Shown here: positions 9,348 to 17,084 of the stretch, in pieces | How the letters are laid out: every line of letters begins with the position of its first letter | How positions within the stretch are numbered: position 1 is the first letter of the stretch | Source: an uncultured Porphyromonadaceae bacterium | Lineage (GTDB): Bacteria; Bacteroidota; Bacteroidia; Bacteroidales; Muribaculaceae | Assembly (NCBI GenBank): GCA_947177615.1 | Contig: CAMWUY010000003.1 | Location: forward strand, 1 to 45,108 | DNA: 45,108 nucleotides | Reading direction: 5' to 3' | Notes under the pieces: generated by a model | The model's input: the letters and a program-made list of their open reading frames with translations, nothing else | Databases searched by the model: none | Told to the model about the DNA's origin: nothing | Translations under genes and position numbers: made by a program

Positions 9348-10319
9348 TCAGATATCGTTAAGAGATTGCTCTCGTATTTTCTGTTTTCTTATTCGTTCTT
9401 GCTCTTCCTTCTGTTTTCTAATACTCATCTCTTCCTCGCGCTTCTTCTGCTTTTCTGCTAATAAGGCGGCATCTTTCTTACGTCGTTCTATTAAATCCGA
9501 CTTTATTAATTGGGGATTTGAGTATGAATATTTTAATTTCACACTACCCCAAACTCCGTCTTCCCAAAATCGCTTAAGTTTTATCTCAATATCACATAAT
9601 CCAATTCGCCAGCTTGTAGATTTGCTATTATTAGGGGAATATTTCTCCACATACAATCCTTGAATGTCTTTATAGACTTTATCAATCTCACCTCTTGAAC
9701 TGTGATTATTGGGAAATGTTACCACAATATTTTTTACTACAGAAGAAAACTCATAAGTGTAGAATTCTATCTTTACATCTTTATATGATAGAAAACTTTG
9801 TATCTTGAATGTTTTAGAAGCGCTACCAGGAACAATTCTTGCAGATCTTCTTTTTAGTTCATCAGCAAAAATCTCAATAGAACTTCCCAAAGTTATACCT
9901 AAAAATTTAACTGTCTCAACATGATTCGAGAGTTGTGATGAACTCTCATCATTATTATGTTTAGTCACTGAATCTTGCTGTCCATTCGGAATTTTAGGTA
10001 TCTCTATATTTACGTTTGGTAAATTTCTTTCTCCATAAAGCACATTCAGAATAATACTTATCAATTCAAGTGCTTTCTTTTCATTTATACCAGTATTTTC
10101 CACAAATTGCTTCATTAACAGTTTTTGACGTTCTATGCCTTGGCAATTTGTATATTCTTTCAAAGAAAGTTCAGAAAGAAGTAATTTATATATTACCTTG
10201 TATGCCGGAACTTCTTTGAAGGCTCCATAGTCGGCTAATATGGATATAATCCTTTTTTCAAAAAGTATCTCCATTCCGAAATCATTGCATACTTTATCTA
10301 ATGCACTTCTTAAATCCAT
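9348..10319 (-). CDS. Adaptor-like protein: shared helical domain plus FxGI-type C-terminal domain
   Basis: The protein has 323 residues. Residues 1-100 are the operon's shared helical domain (LDKVCNDFGMEIL, then ISILADYGAFKEVPAYKVIYKLL). After a polar linker, a beta-rich domain begins VKFLGITLGSSIEIFADELK (about 137-156) and is followed by a long E/K/R-rich coiled coil ending LNDI. A domain with an F-x-G-I-x-L start and a charged tail is common in Bacteroidetes proteins of unknown role. The same two-domain layout occurs in the gene at 13624, and with membrane helices in between in the gene at 5240. There is no signal peptide, so it is cytosolic. Function unknown; a scaffold is inferred. Confidence 0.8.
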   Translation of the reverse strand: MDLRSALDKVCNDFGMEILFEKRIISILADYGAFKEVPAYKVIYKLLLSELSLKEYTNCQGIERQKLLMKQFVENTGINEKKALELISIILNVLYGERNLPNVNIEIPKIPNGQQDSVTKHNNDESSSQLSNHVETVKFLGITLGSSIEIFADELKRRSARIVPGSASKTFKIQSFLSYKDVKIEFYTYEFSSVVKNIVVTFPNNHSSRGEIDKVYKDIQGLYVEKYSPNNSKSTSWRIGLCDIEIKLKRFWEDGVWGSVKLKYSYSNPQLIKSDLIERRKKDAALLAEKQKKREEEMSIRKQKEEQERIRKQKIREQSLNDI

Positions 10320-10322
10320 AAT

Positions 10323-10541
10323 TCAATACATTAAAGATTTCTTATCATTCTTCCTCCAGCCTGCAAGATATTCTTTATCGATGAAGAATACTTTGAGGTC
10401 AGCCTTGTATTCGGCATCTACCACGAACACCTTTACATCAGCTTGATATTCGTGCTCAACCGAGTAAACCTTCTGTCCGAAAGCTACGGCTACTTTAACA
10501 ACCGAGAATATTAAAATCAATATAAAACCTTTCATTGACAT
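10323..10541 (-). CDS. Small secreted septoil-knot / DUF6150-like protein
   Basis: A 72-residue protein; an ATG at 10535 is an alternative start that removes two residues. A signal peptide (about residues 3-22, ending VAVAFGQ) precedes three tandem units of about 13 residues each: KVYSVEHEYQADV, KVFVVDAEYKADL and KVFFIDKEYLAGW. The C-terminus RKNDKKSLMY matches what I know of the DUF6150 / 7(1) septoil knot family of Bacteroidetes. Typical members have more units, so this one is short. It lies 3 nt after the FtsK-like gene and 3 nt before the next gene, so it is a real operon member. Secretion to periplasm or surface is likely; role unknown. Confidence 0.75.
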   Translation of the reverse strand: MSMKGFILILIFSVVKVAVAFGQKVYSVEHEYQADVKVFVVDAEYKADLKVFFIDKEYLAGWRKNDKKSLMY

Positions 10542-10544
10542 AAT

Positions 10545-12596
10545 TCAAGCATTTAAAATTGATTCAAGTGTAATGGTGTTAACAAGAACCACACGTGGTT
10601 TTCCCCCATTTGATGGGCCTACTATGCCAGCAGTTTCAAGTTGATCCATTATTAAACTAGCTCGATTATACCCAATACTATATTGACGTTGAATAGAAGA
10701 GGTACTTGCTCTATAGGATGTTACTACGAATCTCGCTACTTCATCAAAAAGCGGATCTTTGTCAAATACAGAGAGTGCTGTTGGTGCTATTGTATCATAT
10801 AATTCTTTTTCAGGAAGGATATACTCACTTCCTGTAAGATTTCTTTGATTTATCTCGTTGATAATAATCTCAAGATGTCTGGGCTCAAAATTTGAGGTTT
10901 GGCATCTGCGAACTCCATTGTCCTTGACCACGAGAACGTCTCCCTTATCAAGTAAGTTTGTAGCATCAATTTTACCCATAGCCAATCGACTCTCATTAGG
11001 CAAATTTATCCTAAAACAAATCTTGTTAGGCAGATAACTCCGAATCAATGGAGTTAGAGACTCTGCTGAAGTATATCGAGTTGTGAAAATAAAATGAACT
11101 CCTACACCCTTCGTCTTTTCAAACATCTGAGATAACGTATCATCCCATTCTTTACCATTAAAGAATGGTTGTATTTCGTCCACAATACATATCAGTCGAG
11201 GCAAATAATGATGTCCATCTGCTGGATTTAATGTACTGTTCACATATTGGTTATTATATTCATCGATAGATTTAACCCTCGCTAACTGTAACAATTTTAT
11301 TCTTTGTTCCATCTCCTCCGTTAGACATACGAATGTTTGATACAAATCTGGTCGTTCAGTTATCAAACCTTCTACATCATTTGAATGCGCAAAGTAGTCC
11401 TTCGGGAGGTGAGAGAGTTCATATAACTCTAATTGATTAGAATGAACAATGATAAATTTCAGATTATCAGGAGAAACCTTAAAAATCAAGGATGCAACAA
11501 TTTGATATACTAAAGTAGTTTTACCTTGTTCCAAACCTCCACATATAAGCAAATTACTTAATTCAGCGAGGTCTTCACAGATAACCTTTGACGTAGAATC
11601 TATACCGATTGCTACAGGTAGAGTATGATTTGACGTATTGAACTCTTTTGAGTTGAATATATCCCCCGGCATAATATTATCATCTTCTATCGGATTAGGT
11701 ATCTCGAATCCTATTGCCAACTTATTGCGTAACGGATTGATAATACGACACCCACGATACCCTATAGCTAAAATAATATCCTTCTCATTACGTGCTAACT
11801 TTGCCAATTTTGTAGGTGCTACTTGAATTTCATATAACGAACTGCGAGGTCCGGGAATTATATTTATAATTTTACCATCAACACCATACCCACTTAGAAC
11901 CCACTCTAATCTTTTAACCGTTGGATTAAGACTATTATAATCTGGTAATGATATTCCACGTTTTATTAATATGCTTGTTTCAGGTAATCTATATGAAGCG
12001 TAAGGCGCTTTATATTTAGTAGAAACTTGCGTCGTTATTGCATCTTTCTTTTTCAATATCTGTGGTTCTACTACTGTCTTATTCACATTGATAAATGAAT
12101 GTATATCTGAAGTCGTACACTTGCCAAATCCTAACAGAATGTTGGCCATTACTTGTCTTACAAGTTCCTCTTTGTATCCGAACTGATTCGATATACGATT
12201 GCAAGCCTTCTCTATCTCATTACTCCAGTTAGTTGTGTTTGGAAGATTAATGAACGTTGAATAAATTCCCTCGGAATATAAAACTTTAACAATTGCACGG
12301 GCAGGATAGCAATCTTCAAATGCTTTGTAGTCACCCAACGCATTAAGGACAGCCTGCGAACGTACGAAGTCTTCACCACAATCCATCCTCAGTTTGAATA
12401 TAGCCAAAGCAAGCGGGAACTTTGTCAGCTCACTATAGTACAGCTCTTCATGGGTTGAAGTTTCATCGGTTATTGAGACAGAATCATAAGGTGGATGTAC
12501 GTTATTTGTATATCCACTTTCCGTATCCATTTTAGGTGTAGTATTTAAGGATACTTGCTCTTGTTTACGGAAAATATTCCTAATCTTATTCCACAT
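10545..12596 (-). CDS. Soluble FtsK/SpoIIIE-type ATPase with gamma domain, carrying the shared helical domain
   Basis: The protein has 683 residues and no membrane spans. Residues 58-160 are the shared helical domain (LRMDCGEDFVRSQAVLNALG, then YKAFEDCYPARAIVKVLYSE). An FtsK alpha/beta motor follows, with Walker A GGLEQGKT (353-360) and Walker B LICIVDE (468-474). The C-terminus (612-672) is a recognisable FtsK gamma winged helix (YRASTSSIQRQYSIGYNRAS, then GIVGP). In housekeeping FtsK this domain reads KOPS sequences on DNA. Normal FtsK has four N-terminal membrane helices, which are replaced here by the adaptor domain. It is therefore a specialised, probably DNA-translocating motor of this system rather than the cell-division protein. 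Confidence 0.92.
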   Translation of the reverse strand: MWNKIRNIFRKQEQVSLNTTPKMDTESGYTNNVHPPYDSVSITDETSTHEELYYSELTKFPLALAIFKLRMDCGEDFVRSQAVLNALGDYKAFEDCYPARAIVKVLYSEGIYSTFINLPNTTNWSNEIEKACNRISNQFGYKEELVRQVMANILLGFGKCTTSDIHSFINVNKTVVEPQILKKKDAITTQVSTKYKAPYASYRLPETSILIKRGISLPDYNSLNPTVKRLEWVLSGYGVDGKIINIIPGPRSSLYEIQVAPTKLAKLARNEKDIILAIGYRGCRIINPLRNKLAIGFEIPNPIEDDNIMPGDIFNSKEFNTSNHTLPVAIGIDSTSKVICEDLAELSNLLICGGLEQGKTTLVYQIVASLIFKVSPDNLKFIIVHSNQLELYELSHLPKDYFAHSNDVEGLITERPDLYQTFVCLTEEMEQRIKLLQLARVKSIDEYNNQYVNSTLNPADGHHYLPRLICIVDEIQPFFNGKEWDDTLSQMFEKTKGVGVHFIFTTRYTSAESLTPLIRSYLPNKICFRINLPNESRLAMGKIDATNLLDKGDVLVVKDNGVRRCQTSNFEPRHLEIIINEINQRNLTGSEYILPEKELYDTIAPTALSVFDKDPLFDEVARFVVTSYRASTSSIQRQYSIGYNRASLIMDQLETAGIVGPSNGGKPRVVLVNTITLESILNA

Positions 12597-12630
12597 TATA
12601 CTTATTCTGTGTTGAAGAACTAATTATTCT

Positions 12631-12657
12631 GTAAAGTCAGGTGTTTGCCTGATTTAC
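12631..12657. promoter_or_regulatory. Imperfect hairpin, overlapping a weak candidate promoter for the FtsK-like gene
   Basis: GTAAA-(G)-TCAGG pairs with CCTGATTTAC around a 6-nt loop: ten base pairs with one bulged G. On the minus strand, TTTTG (12665-12661) is followed after 21 nt by TGACTTTA (12639-12632), a degenerate match to the -33/-7 pattern, and this overlaps the hairpin. There is no clear T-tract, so a terminator is not convincing. It lies between the decayed gene and the FtsK-like gene, the only gap above 20 nt in the operon. Confidence 0.3.
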
Positions 12658-12807
12658 TCTCAAAACATTAGAGTATACTCTTTCGCTGAAGGTACTGCGC
12701 ATGGGAACACCCAAACCTTTCAGCTTACGCTCATGCATTTCTTCACATTCTTTTTGAATGCGAGACAAGAATCCAGTCGATTATCCACAATACTTACAGG
12801 TTCCCAT
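12637..12807 (-). pseudogene. Decayed N-terminal fragment of a zinc-ribbon/PH-like gene
   Basis: Reading the minus strand from the ATG at 12807 gives MGTCKYCG, a stop (TAA) at codon 9, then STGFLSRIQKECEEMHER and further residues to a TGA at 12639-12637. This aligns throughout its 56 codons with the first residues of the intact protein at 8236-9345 (MGTCRYCGQSAGLFSRVHKE and onward), including the later FS...V...LR pattern. The in-frame stop replaces the glutamine at position 9, and everything after about residue 56 is missing. It is a remnant of a duplicated or displaced copy and should not make a working protein. Confidence 0.85.
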
Positions 12808-12841
12808 ATAGATTACTTAACATCACTTTTCTTTAACACTA

Positions 12842-13615
12842 TTATGAGAAACAATAACTACCGTCAAAGACTACACTACCTAGTTTATCAAGATCCTTAT
12901 TGAAAAACACATTTATTTCTCCTATCCTATCCTTAGATTCTTTGGTCATATAAAACCCTGTTCCATATGCACATATTCTTCCATTTGAGTCAAAGGCGAT
13001 GTATGTGATATTTAAATGAACTGTTTTAATTCTACCTTCAATTTCAAACTGTATTCGGAAGCCAGTGTAACAATTAAACGGAGTTATATGATAATTCTTG
13101 AATGACACACCTGCAATATCTTCAATTATATGATCCCATTCTATTTTTGACCAAATAAACGTCTCAAATTCATCATCATTCATTTTTTCTACCGCTTTAA
13201 TTGATTTCTTTGTAGATTGTTTGTTTATAGAGGTATTAGTTCGGGACACATTCGAACCAGATCTTTGTAATGTTGAGGTTTGTACAGAAATTGGTTTTGC
13301 TGATATATTCTCCCATTCTTTTATCCAACCAAAACCATAAGCAAGTGATTTGAATAGAAGCTCTACTAAATCCGGCTTAAATCCGGTTGTTGAGGCAAAT
13401 CCGGATGCAAGATTGATTGCATCATTATTCCATCTCCCAATATGCAAGAATTTCTGTGCAAAACCGTCGTTTATGATTGCTCTCAATATATACTTGCCGC
13501 CTTTAATGTCTTGCCAGGCATTCAAATCATTCAACATATTGACGAGACGAAGGTCAGTAACTATGTCATTACCTTCAGTACGTATTATATGTTTCAGAGT
13601 CTGGTGAAGTTCCAT
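12842..13615 (-). CDS. Protein with shared N-terminal helical domain and unknown C-terminal domain
   Basis: The protein has 257 residues. Residues 1-100 are the shared domain (LKHIIRTEGNDIVTDLRLVN, then MLNDLNAWQDIKGGKYILRA, then IINDGF). A Ser/Thr/Lys-rich linker (110-140) leads to a C-terminal domain of about 110 residues beginning MNDDEFETFIWSKIEWDHII, with several beta strands. I do not recognise that domain. It has no signal peptide and no membrane span. The gene starts 8 nt after the upstream adaptor gene and is followed by the decayed fragment at 12637-12807. It is probably another scaffold or effector branch of the system. Confidence 0.78.
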   Translation of the reverse strand: MELHQTLKHIIRTEGNDIVTDLRLVNMLNDLNAWQDIKGGKYILRAIINDGFAQKFLHIGRWNNDAINLASGFASTTGFKPDLVELLFKSLAYGFGWIKEWENISAKPISVQTSTLQRSGSNVSRTNTSINKQSTKKSIKAVEKMNDDEFETFIWSKIEWDHIIEDIAGVSFKNYHITPFNCYTGFRIQFEIEGRIKTVHLNITYIAFDSNGRICAYGTGFYMTKESKDRIGEINVFFNKDLDKLGSVVFDGSYCFS

Positions 13616-13623
13616 ATCTCAAA

Positions 13624-14517
13624 TTAAATACTATCCAGATTTCGTTGTTCGGTTTCCTTTCGCGAGATTTCAGTATTTATTTCATCCACGAAGTCGATTC
13701 TTAATGAGCCAATAATTGTGGTAACATGGATGTGCCCTCCTTTGACATCCCACTTATAATCAAGTGCCTCAATTTTTTTCTCATCAATGTTTTTGAAGAG
13801 AAGCAGACCATCAAACTCATCACAATCATAATAATTACGTATAGCAACTATAGGCTCCCCATATTTTTTCGTCAATAGAGATAATACATGTTCTTCATTA
13901 GCTTTATATTGAGAGAAGAATGTATTATTGATGTTGACTGCAACTTCAGAGACATAGCTATTAGGTCTTCCGAATACACGAATTTCAGCATTATCTAATC
14001 CAATGTATTCGCCTGTCAGTTCGATTAATTTATTATTAGACGCAACGACTTGGTATCCTTTCGATAGAAGTTGGTCGACTATTTTTTCTCTGTTTTCAGA
14101 CAAAGATATTCCATAAAAAGAAATATGATTTGAAGAATCGGTTGAAAGATTGATTACATCACTGGTGTCGCTGGCTATTTTACATTCTTCTTGATTCAAA
14201 TTAATCAATGCATCGAAACCAAGGGCTTCAAGAAGTGAATTTAGAACAAACGCTGCGACATCTTGACGGAAGCCTAATTTCATGTATAGTTCCGAAAGAT
14301 ACGTATGTGGAGCATCTCCGAGTGGAAGTTGATTATCATAGAAGAATGCAATCTTTTCAAGGTAACCCTCACTGATAATATTCTTTAGGATGTTTTTTGA
14401 GGAGGGATATTCATTGAACGCGTTATAGTCGCTCAATATATTGAGTGCCATAGGGGATGTAAGTATAGATAATCCTTTTGCCTCAACAAGACTTTTTATT
14501 GCTTGTGATAAGTTCAT
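13624..14517 (-). CDS. Adaptor-like protein: shared helical domain plus FxGI-type C-terminal domain
   Basis: The protein has 297 residues. Residues 1-103 are the shared helical domain (IKSLVEAKGLSILTSPMALN, then ILSDYNAFNEYPSSKNILKN, then IISEGYLEKI). The C-terminal domain starts ISFYGISLSENREKIVDQLL (about 132), contains the KKYGEP motif also seen in the protein encoded at 5240, and ends with a charged tail RKETEQRNLDSI. It is a compact relative of the gene at 9348. Its start overlaps the hxsC stop as ATGA, which ties it translationally to the HXS genes. No catalytic motif is visible, so a non-enzymatic linker role is inferred. Confidence 0.8.
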   Translation of the reverse strand: MNLSQAIKSLVEAKGLSILTSPMALNILSDYNAFNEYPSSKNILKNIISEGYLEKIAFFYDNQLPLGDAPHTYLSELYMKLGFRQDVAAFVLNSLLEALGFDALINLNQEECKIASDTSDVINLSTDSSNHISFYGISLSENREKIVDQLLSKGYQVVASNNKLIELTGEYIGLDNAEIRVFGRPNSYVSEVAVNINNTFFSQYKANEEHVLSLLTKKYGEPIVAIRNYYDCDEFDGLLLFKNIDEKKIEALDYKWDVKGGHIHVTTIIGSLRIDFVDEINTEISRKETEQRNLDSI

Positions 14518-15392
14518 ATAATGGGGTTTATTTGTTTAAATGGTTTCTGACTGGTTGCGAAGAGGCCGCAACATTTTGATTTGAGAGAGCATTGGTCGCA
14601 TTCCGGAAGGTATTTGTTCTTCCAATCGCTGATACTCTTTTGTGCGTACGGGTAGATTGACTCGGGGATAAGACATAGCGGTACATTATAAACTGCTACT
14701 TCCTTTCGCCATTGGGCGAGGGTTAGTACTGCCTCTTCTAATTGCCCGGCATAATCAATCGGCTCAATCCATATATTCCGCTCATTGGAAACCGCATGAC
14801 CGATGTGTTCCATTGCCATGAACGCTGTCCATGCCACAAACGGTAAATTTTTATGAATGAAGTCAGCCATCTGTGGCAAACGCATATAATTGAGTTTGTT
14901 GATTACAATACGTAACTCAATTGCGGCTCCAAATGCGGCAAGATTGAATATTCCTGCGATTGTTTCGTTATAAGCCTCCTTTGCTCCGGCTATTATGTCA
15001 TGGTCTTTATAATAGTCAGAGTGCAACGGAATCCCGACAAAAAGTTTGTCGTCAGCAGCCTCAACAACTCTATGGGTATAATCTATATCCTTGAAATTCC
15101 TTCCGTTGGATAAGATATGAATATCAGCACAAGGGAGTGTCTGACGTATATGTTTAATCAAGTCAATTAGTCTATCGCCAAGTAGCGTCGGCTCTCCACC
15201 GGATATGCCAACGACCGGGATATCTTTAGGAGCACGATTGATAATGGCAATATTACGTTCAAATAGTTCATCTATATCGTCATTATTCAATGGTGGCTGA
15301 CAGCACATGATGCACTTGTTGTTACACCTTGCAGTGGTGAACAACGTGTTATCATTACTATCTATTCTGAAATCACCTCTCATGATACCCAA
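14514..15392 (-). CDS. hxsC: His-Xaa-Ser system radical SAM maturase HxsC
   Basis: The protein has 292 residues. The radical SAM 4Fe-4S motif is CNNKCIMC (C23, C27, C30), followed by QPP, the GISGGEPTL motif near residue 63-71 and an ILSNGRNF strand. The C-terminus has further cysteines (CDQCSLKSKCCG) for an auxiliary site. The location directly after hxsB with a 13-nt overlap, and hxsD/hxsA further upstream, matches the HXS gene set (TIGR03976-TIGR03979). HxsC is thought to modify the repeat protein HxsA with HxsB; the chemistry is not established. It is somewhat short compared with typical members, mainly at the N-terminus. Confidence 0.9.
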   Translation of the reverse strand: MGIMRGDFRIDSNDNTLFTTARCNNKCIMCCQPPLNNDDIDELFERNIAIINRAPKDIPVVGISGGEPTLLGDRLIDLIKHIRQTLPCADIHILSNGRNFKDIDYTHRVVEAADDKLFVGIPLHSDYYKDHDIIAGAKEAYNETIAGIFNLAAFGAAIELRIVINKLNYMRLPQMADFIHKNLPFVAWTAFMAMEHIGHAVSNERNIWIEPIDYAGQLEEAVLTLAQWRKEVAVYNVPLCLIPESIYPYAQKSISDWKNKYLPECDQCSLKSKCCGLFATSQKPFKQINPII

Positions 15393-16801
15393 CTTCTGAA
15401 AATTGGCATCACTTCATCGTGACGCTCGATGATTAATGATATGAGATATTCTATAATCGCTTTGTTCTTTCGACAAAGAAGTGATGTAGCTCTATTACCG
15501 TACATATCGCCTTGCGTAGAATAGTTTCTTACAGGGTCGGCACCGCAATACTGTTTCAGTGCGCAATCCGAGCATCCGGCAAGAGCCTCATTTGCCCATA
15601 CATTGGCAATCTCTTTAGCTTTCTTTCCAAAGACAAGGTCTTCGTATTTATCATCAACACTGCCAAGTCGGAAAGTGTAATCATTGAACTCTGCAAGCAT
15701 TCTTGATTCGTCCGAACAGTACACGCCACCATCATAATTATAAATTAGGACGGAGTTAATAACCCCCGCCGGAGATTGGAGGTCAACAAAACCGGTGCAA
15801 TACGGGGTAAGCATTTTTCTCAGAACAATAGCGGCAAACTCTTCTACAAAATAGGTTCCCTTTTTATTAAGTTCCAAGATATGCTCAAAAGCCTTCTTAT
15901 AGAAGTCAATGAATCGGTCTGTATATTCACTCCAATTATCATTATGAGTCGCAAGACCGTATGGATTCAAGGCCCGAAGGAACATCGCATGAAAACCGAG
16001 CTTTACATATTCATCAACTATCTCAATGGGATAATTCAGACCTTCAACCGAGGTAGTCATCAATGCTGAAACCTTCTCATTCCCCACAGCCTGACGTCCT
16101 CTCTCAATACCGGCGACAACTCTCTCGTAACTATCTTTCTTGCCACGATTAGCATTATGTAAAAAGGCTGGACCATCTAATGAAGTAGAAATAACCACAC
16201 CATATTTCTCACAAATGTCTAACATCCTATCTGTAAGATGAATACTGTTTGTGCATAGCACATAGTGTATTTCTTTCTGTTCTGTTTTGTTGATCTCCTC
16301 CGCAAGCTGTATTCCATACTCAAAAATATCGGGAACGAGAGAAGGCTCCCCTCCTTGAAATTCCATTGTTATTGAGTCGGAAGGTGAGCGGAACATCAGT
16401 TCGACAGACTTCTCCATAGTCTCCTTACTCATTGTGCATCCATTGCTTTCCTCGTTCTGACTTGAAGCCTGGCAATACACACAATTCTGATTGCACCGGA
16501 GTGTCAAAACAAAGATATGAAGCCCGGTCCATGATTCCAAAAACCGTTTCTTCTCCCTCAGACGTTCAGCATATATCTCTGCCAATGGTGGTACTATTTG
16601 TTCAGAGATGAAGAAATTAGCAACAAGCGATTTATAAAGGTCATCTTTGGGTAAAGATCTGTCCACTATCTTCTGCACAGTCCCCTTTGGGGATATAATC
16701 ATATCTCCTAATTCATTTACCAATACTTCTTTCCCAGAGATCTCAGTAAAGTCAAACGGCAAAAGATAATATTCCTTATCAGTCATGTATATCCTCTTCA
16801 C
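15380..16801 (-). CDS. hxsB: His-Xaa-Ser system radical SAM/SPASM maturase HxsB
   Basis: The protein has 473 residues. The N-terminal region (YYLLPFDFTEISGKEVLVNE) fits HxsB. The radical SAM motif is CNQNCVYC (C103, C107, C110), with EFQGGEP downstream. The C-terminal SPASM region has many cysteines (CSDCALKQYCGADPVRNYST and a final LLC). SPASM enzymes modify peptide side chains or form crosslinks using extra Fe-S clusters (family knowledge). The annotated start overlaps hxsD by 23 nt; a second ATG at 16786 would shorten the overlap to 8 nt. The expected substrate is HxsA, encoded two genes upstream. Confidence 0.93.
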   Translation of the reverse strand: MKRIYMTDKEYYLLPFDFTEISGKEVLVNELGDMIISPKGTVQKIVDRSLPKDDLYKSLVANFFISEQIVPPLAEIYAERLREKKRFLESWTGLHIFVLTLRCNQNCVYCQASSQNEESNGCTMSKETMEKSVELMFRSPSDSITMEFQGGEPSLVPDIFEYGIQLAEEINKTEQKEIHYVLCTNSIHLTDRMLDICEKYGVVISTSLDGPAFLHNANRGKKDSYERVVAGIERGRQAVGNEKVSALMTTSVEGLNYPIEIVDEYVKLGFHAMFLRALNPYGLATHNDNWSEYTDRFIDFYKKAFEHILELNKKGTYFVEEFAAIVLRKMLTPYCTGFVDLQSPAGVINSVLIYNYDGGVYCSDESRMLAEFNDYTFRLGSVDDKYEDLVFGKKAKEIANVWANEALAGCSDCALKQYCGADPVRNYSTQGDMYGNRATSLLCRKNKAIIEYLISLIIERHDEVMPIFRSWVS

Positions 16802-17084
16802 TTAAATCTTCATCCTCAGCAAAAGCTTTGGCATAGAGAATTGTTTTAATATCGCGAGTCTCGTCCGCTACAATTTGGCGTAGTTTGAAGTCGTTAAGTG
16901 TCTGCATCAGTCTTGTTTCCAATTCAGTTTCACTGATATCAGTTGCTGAGTTAGCAGTGATTGTAACAGACTCAGTATTGTTATCAGAAAGACTACGTTC
17001 GATTAGATAATCTCCCGATAACCAATAAAGAGCTTTAGATATCACGCTGTCATTATATATTCGTCTATCTATCGTTATAGTCAT
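16779..17084 (-). CDS. hxsD: His-Xaa-Ser system protein HxsD
   Basis: The protein has 101 residues, close to the usual HxsD length. It starts MTITIDRRIYNDSVISKALY (a beta strand then a helix, as in HxsD) and ends in an acidic tail (EDEDLSEEDIHD). It lies between hxsA and hxsB, with a 4-nt ATGA overlap with hxsA. Assignment rests on size, the start pattern and this gene order. HxsD has no known enzymatic activity; a recognition or chaperone role for HxsA maturation, similar to RiPP recognition elements, is plausible but unproven. Confidence 0.85.
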   Translation of the reverse strand: MTITIDRRIYNDSVISKALYWLSGDYLIERSLSDNNTESVTITANSATDISETELETRLMQTLNDFKLRQIVADETRDIKTILYAKAFAEDEDLSEEDIHD

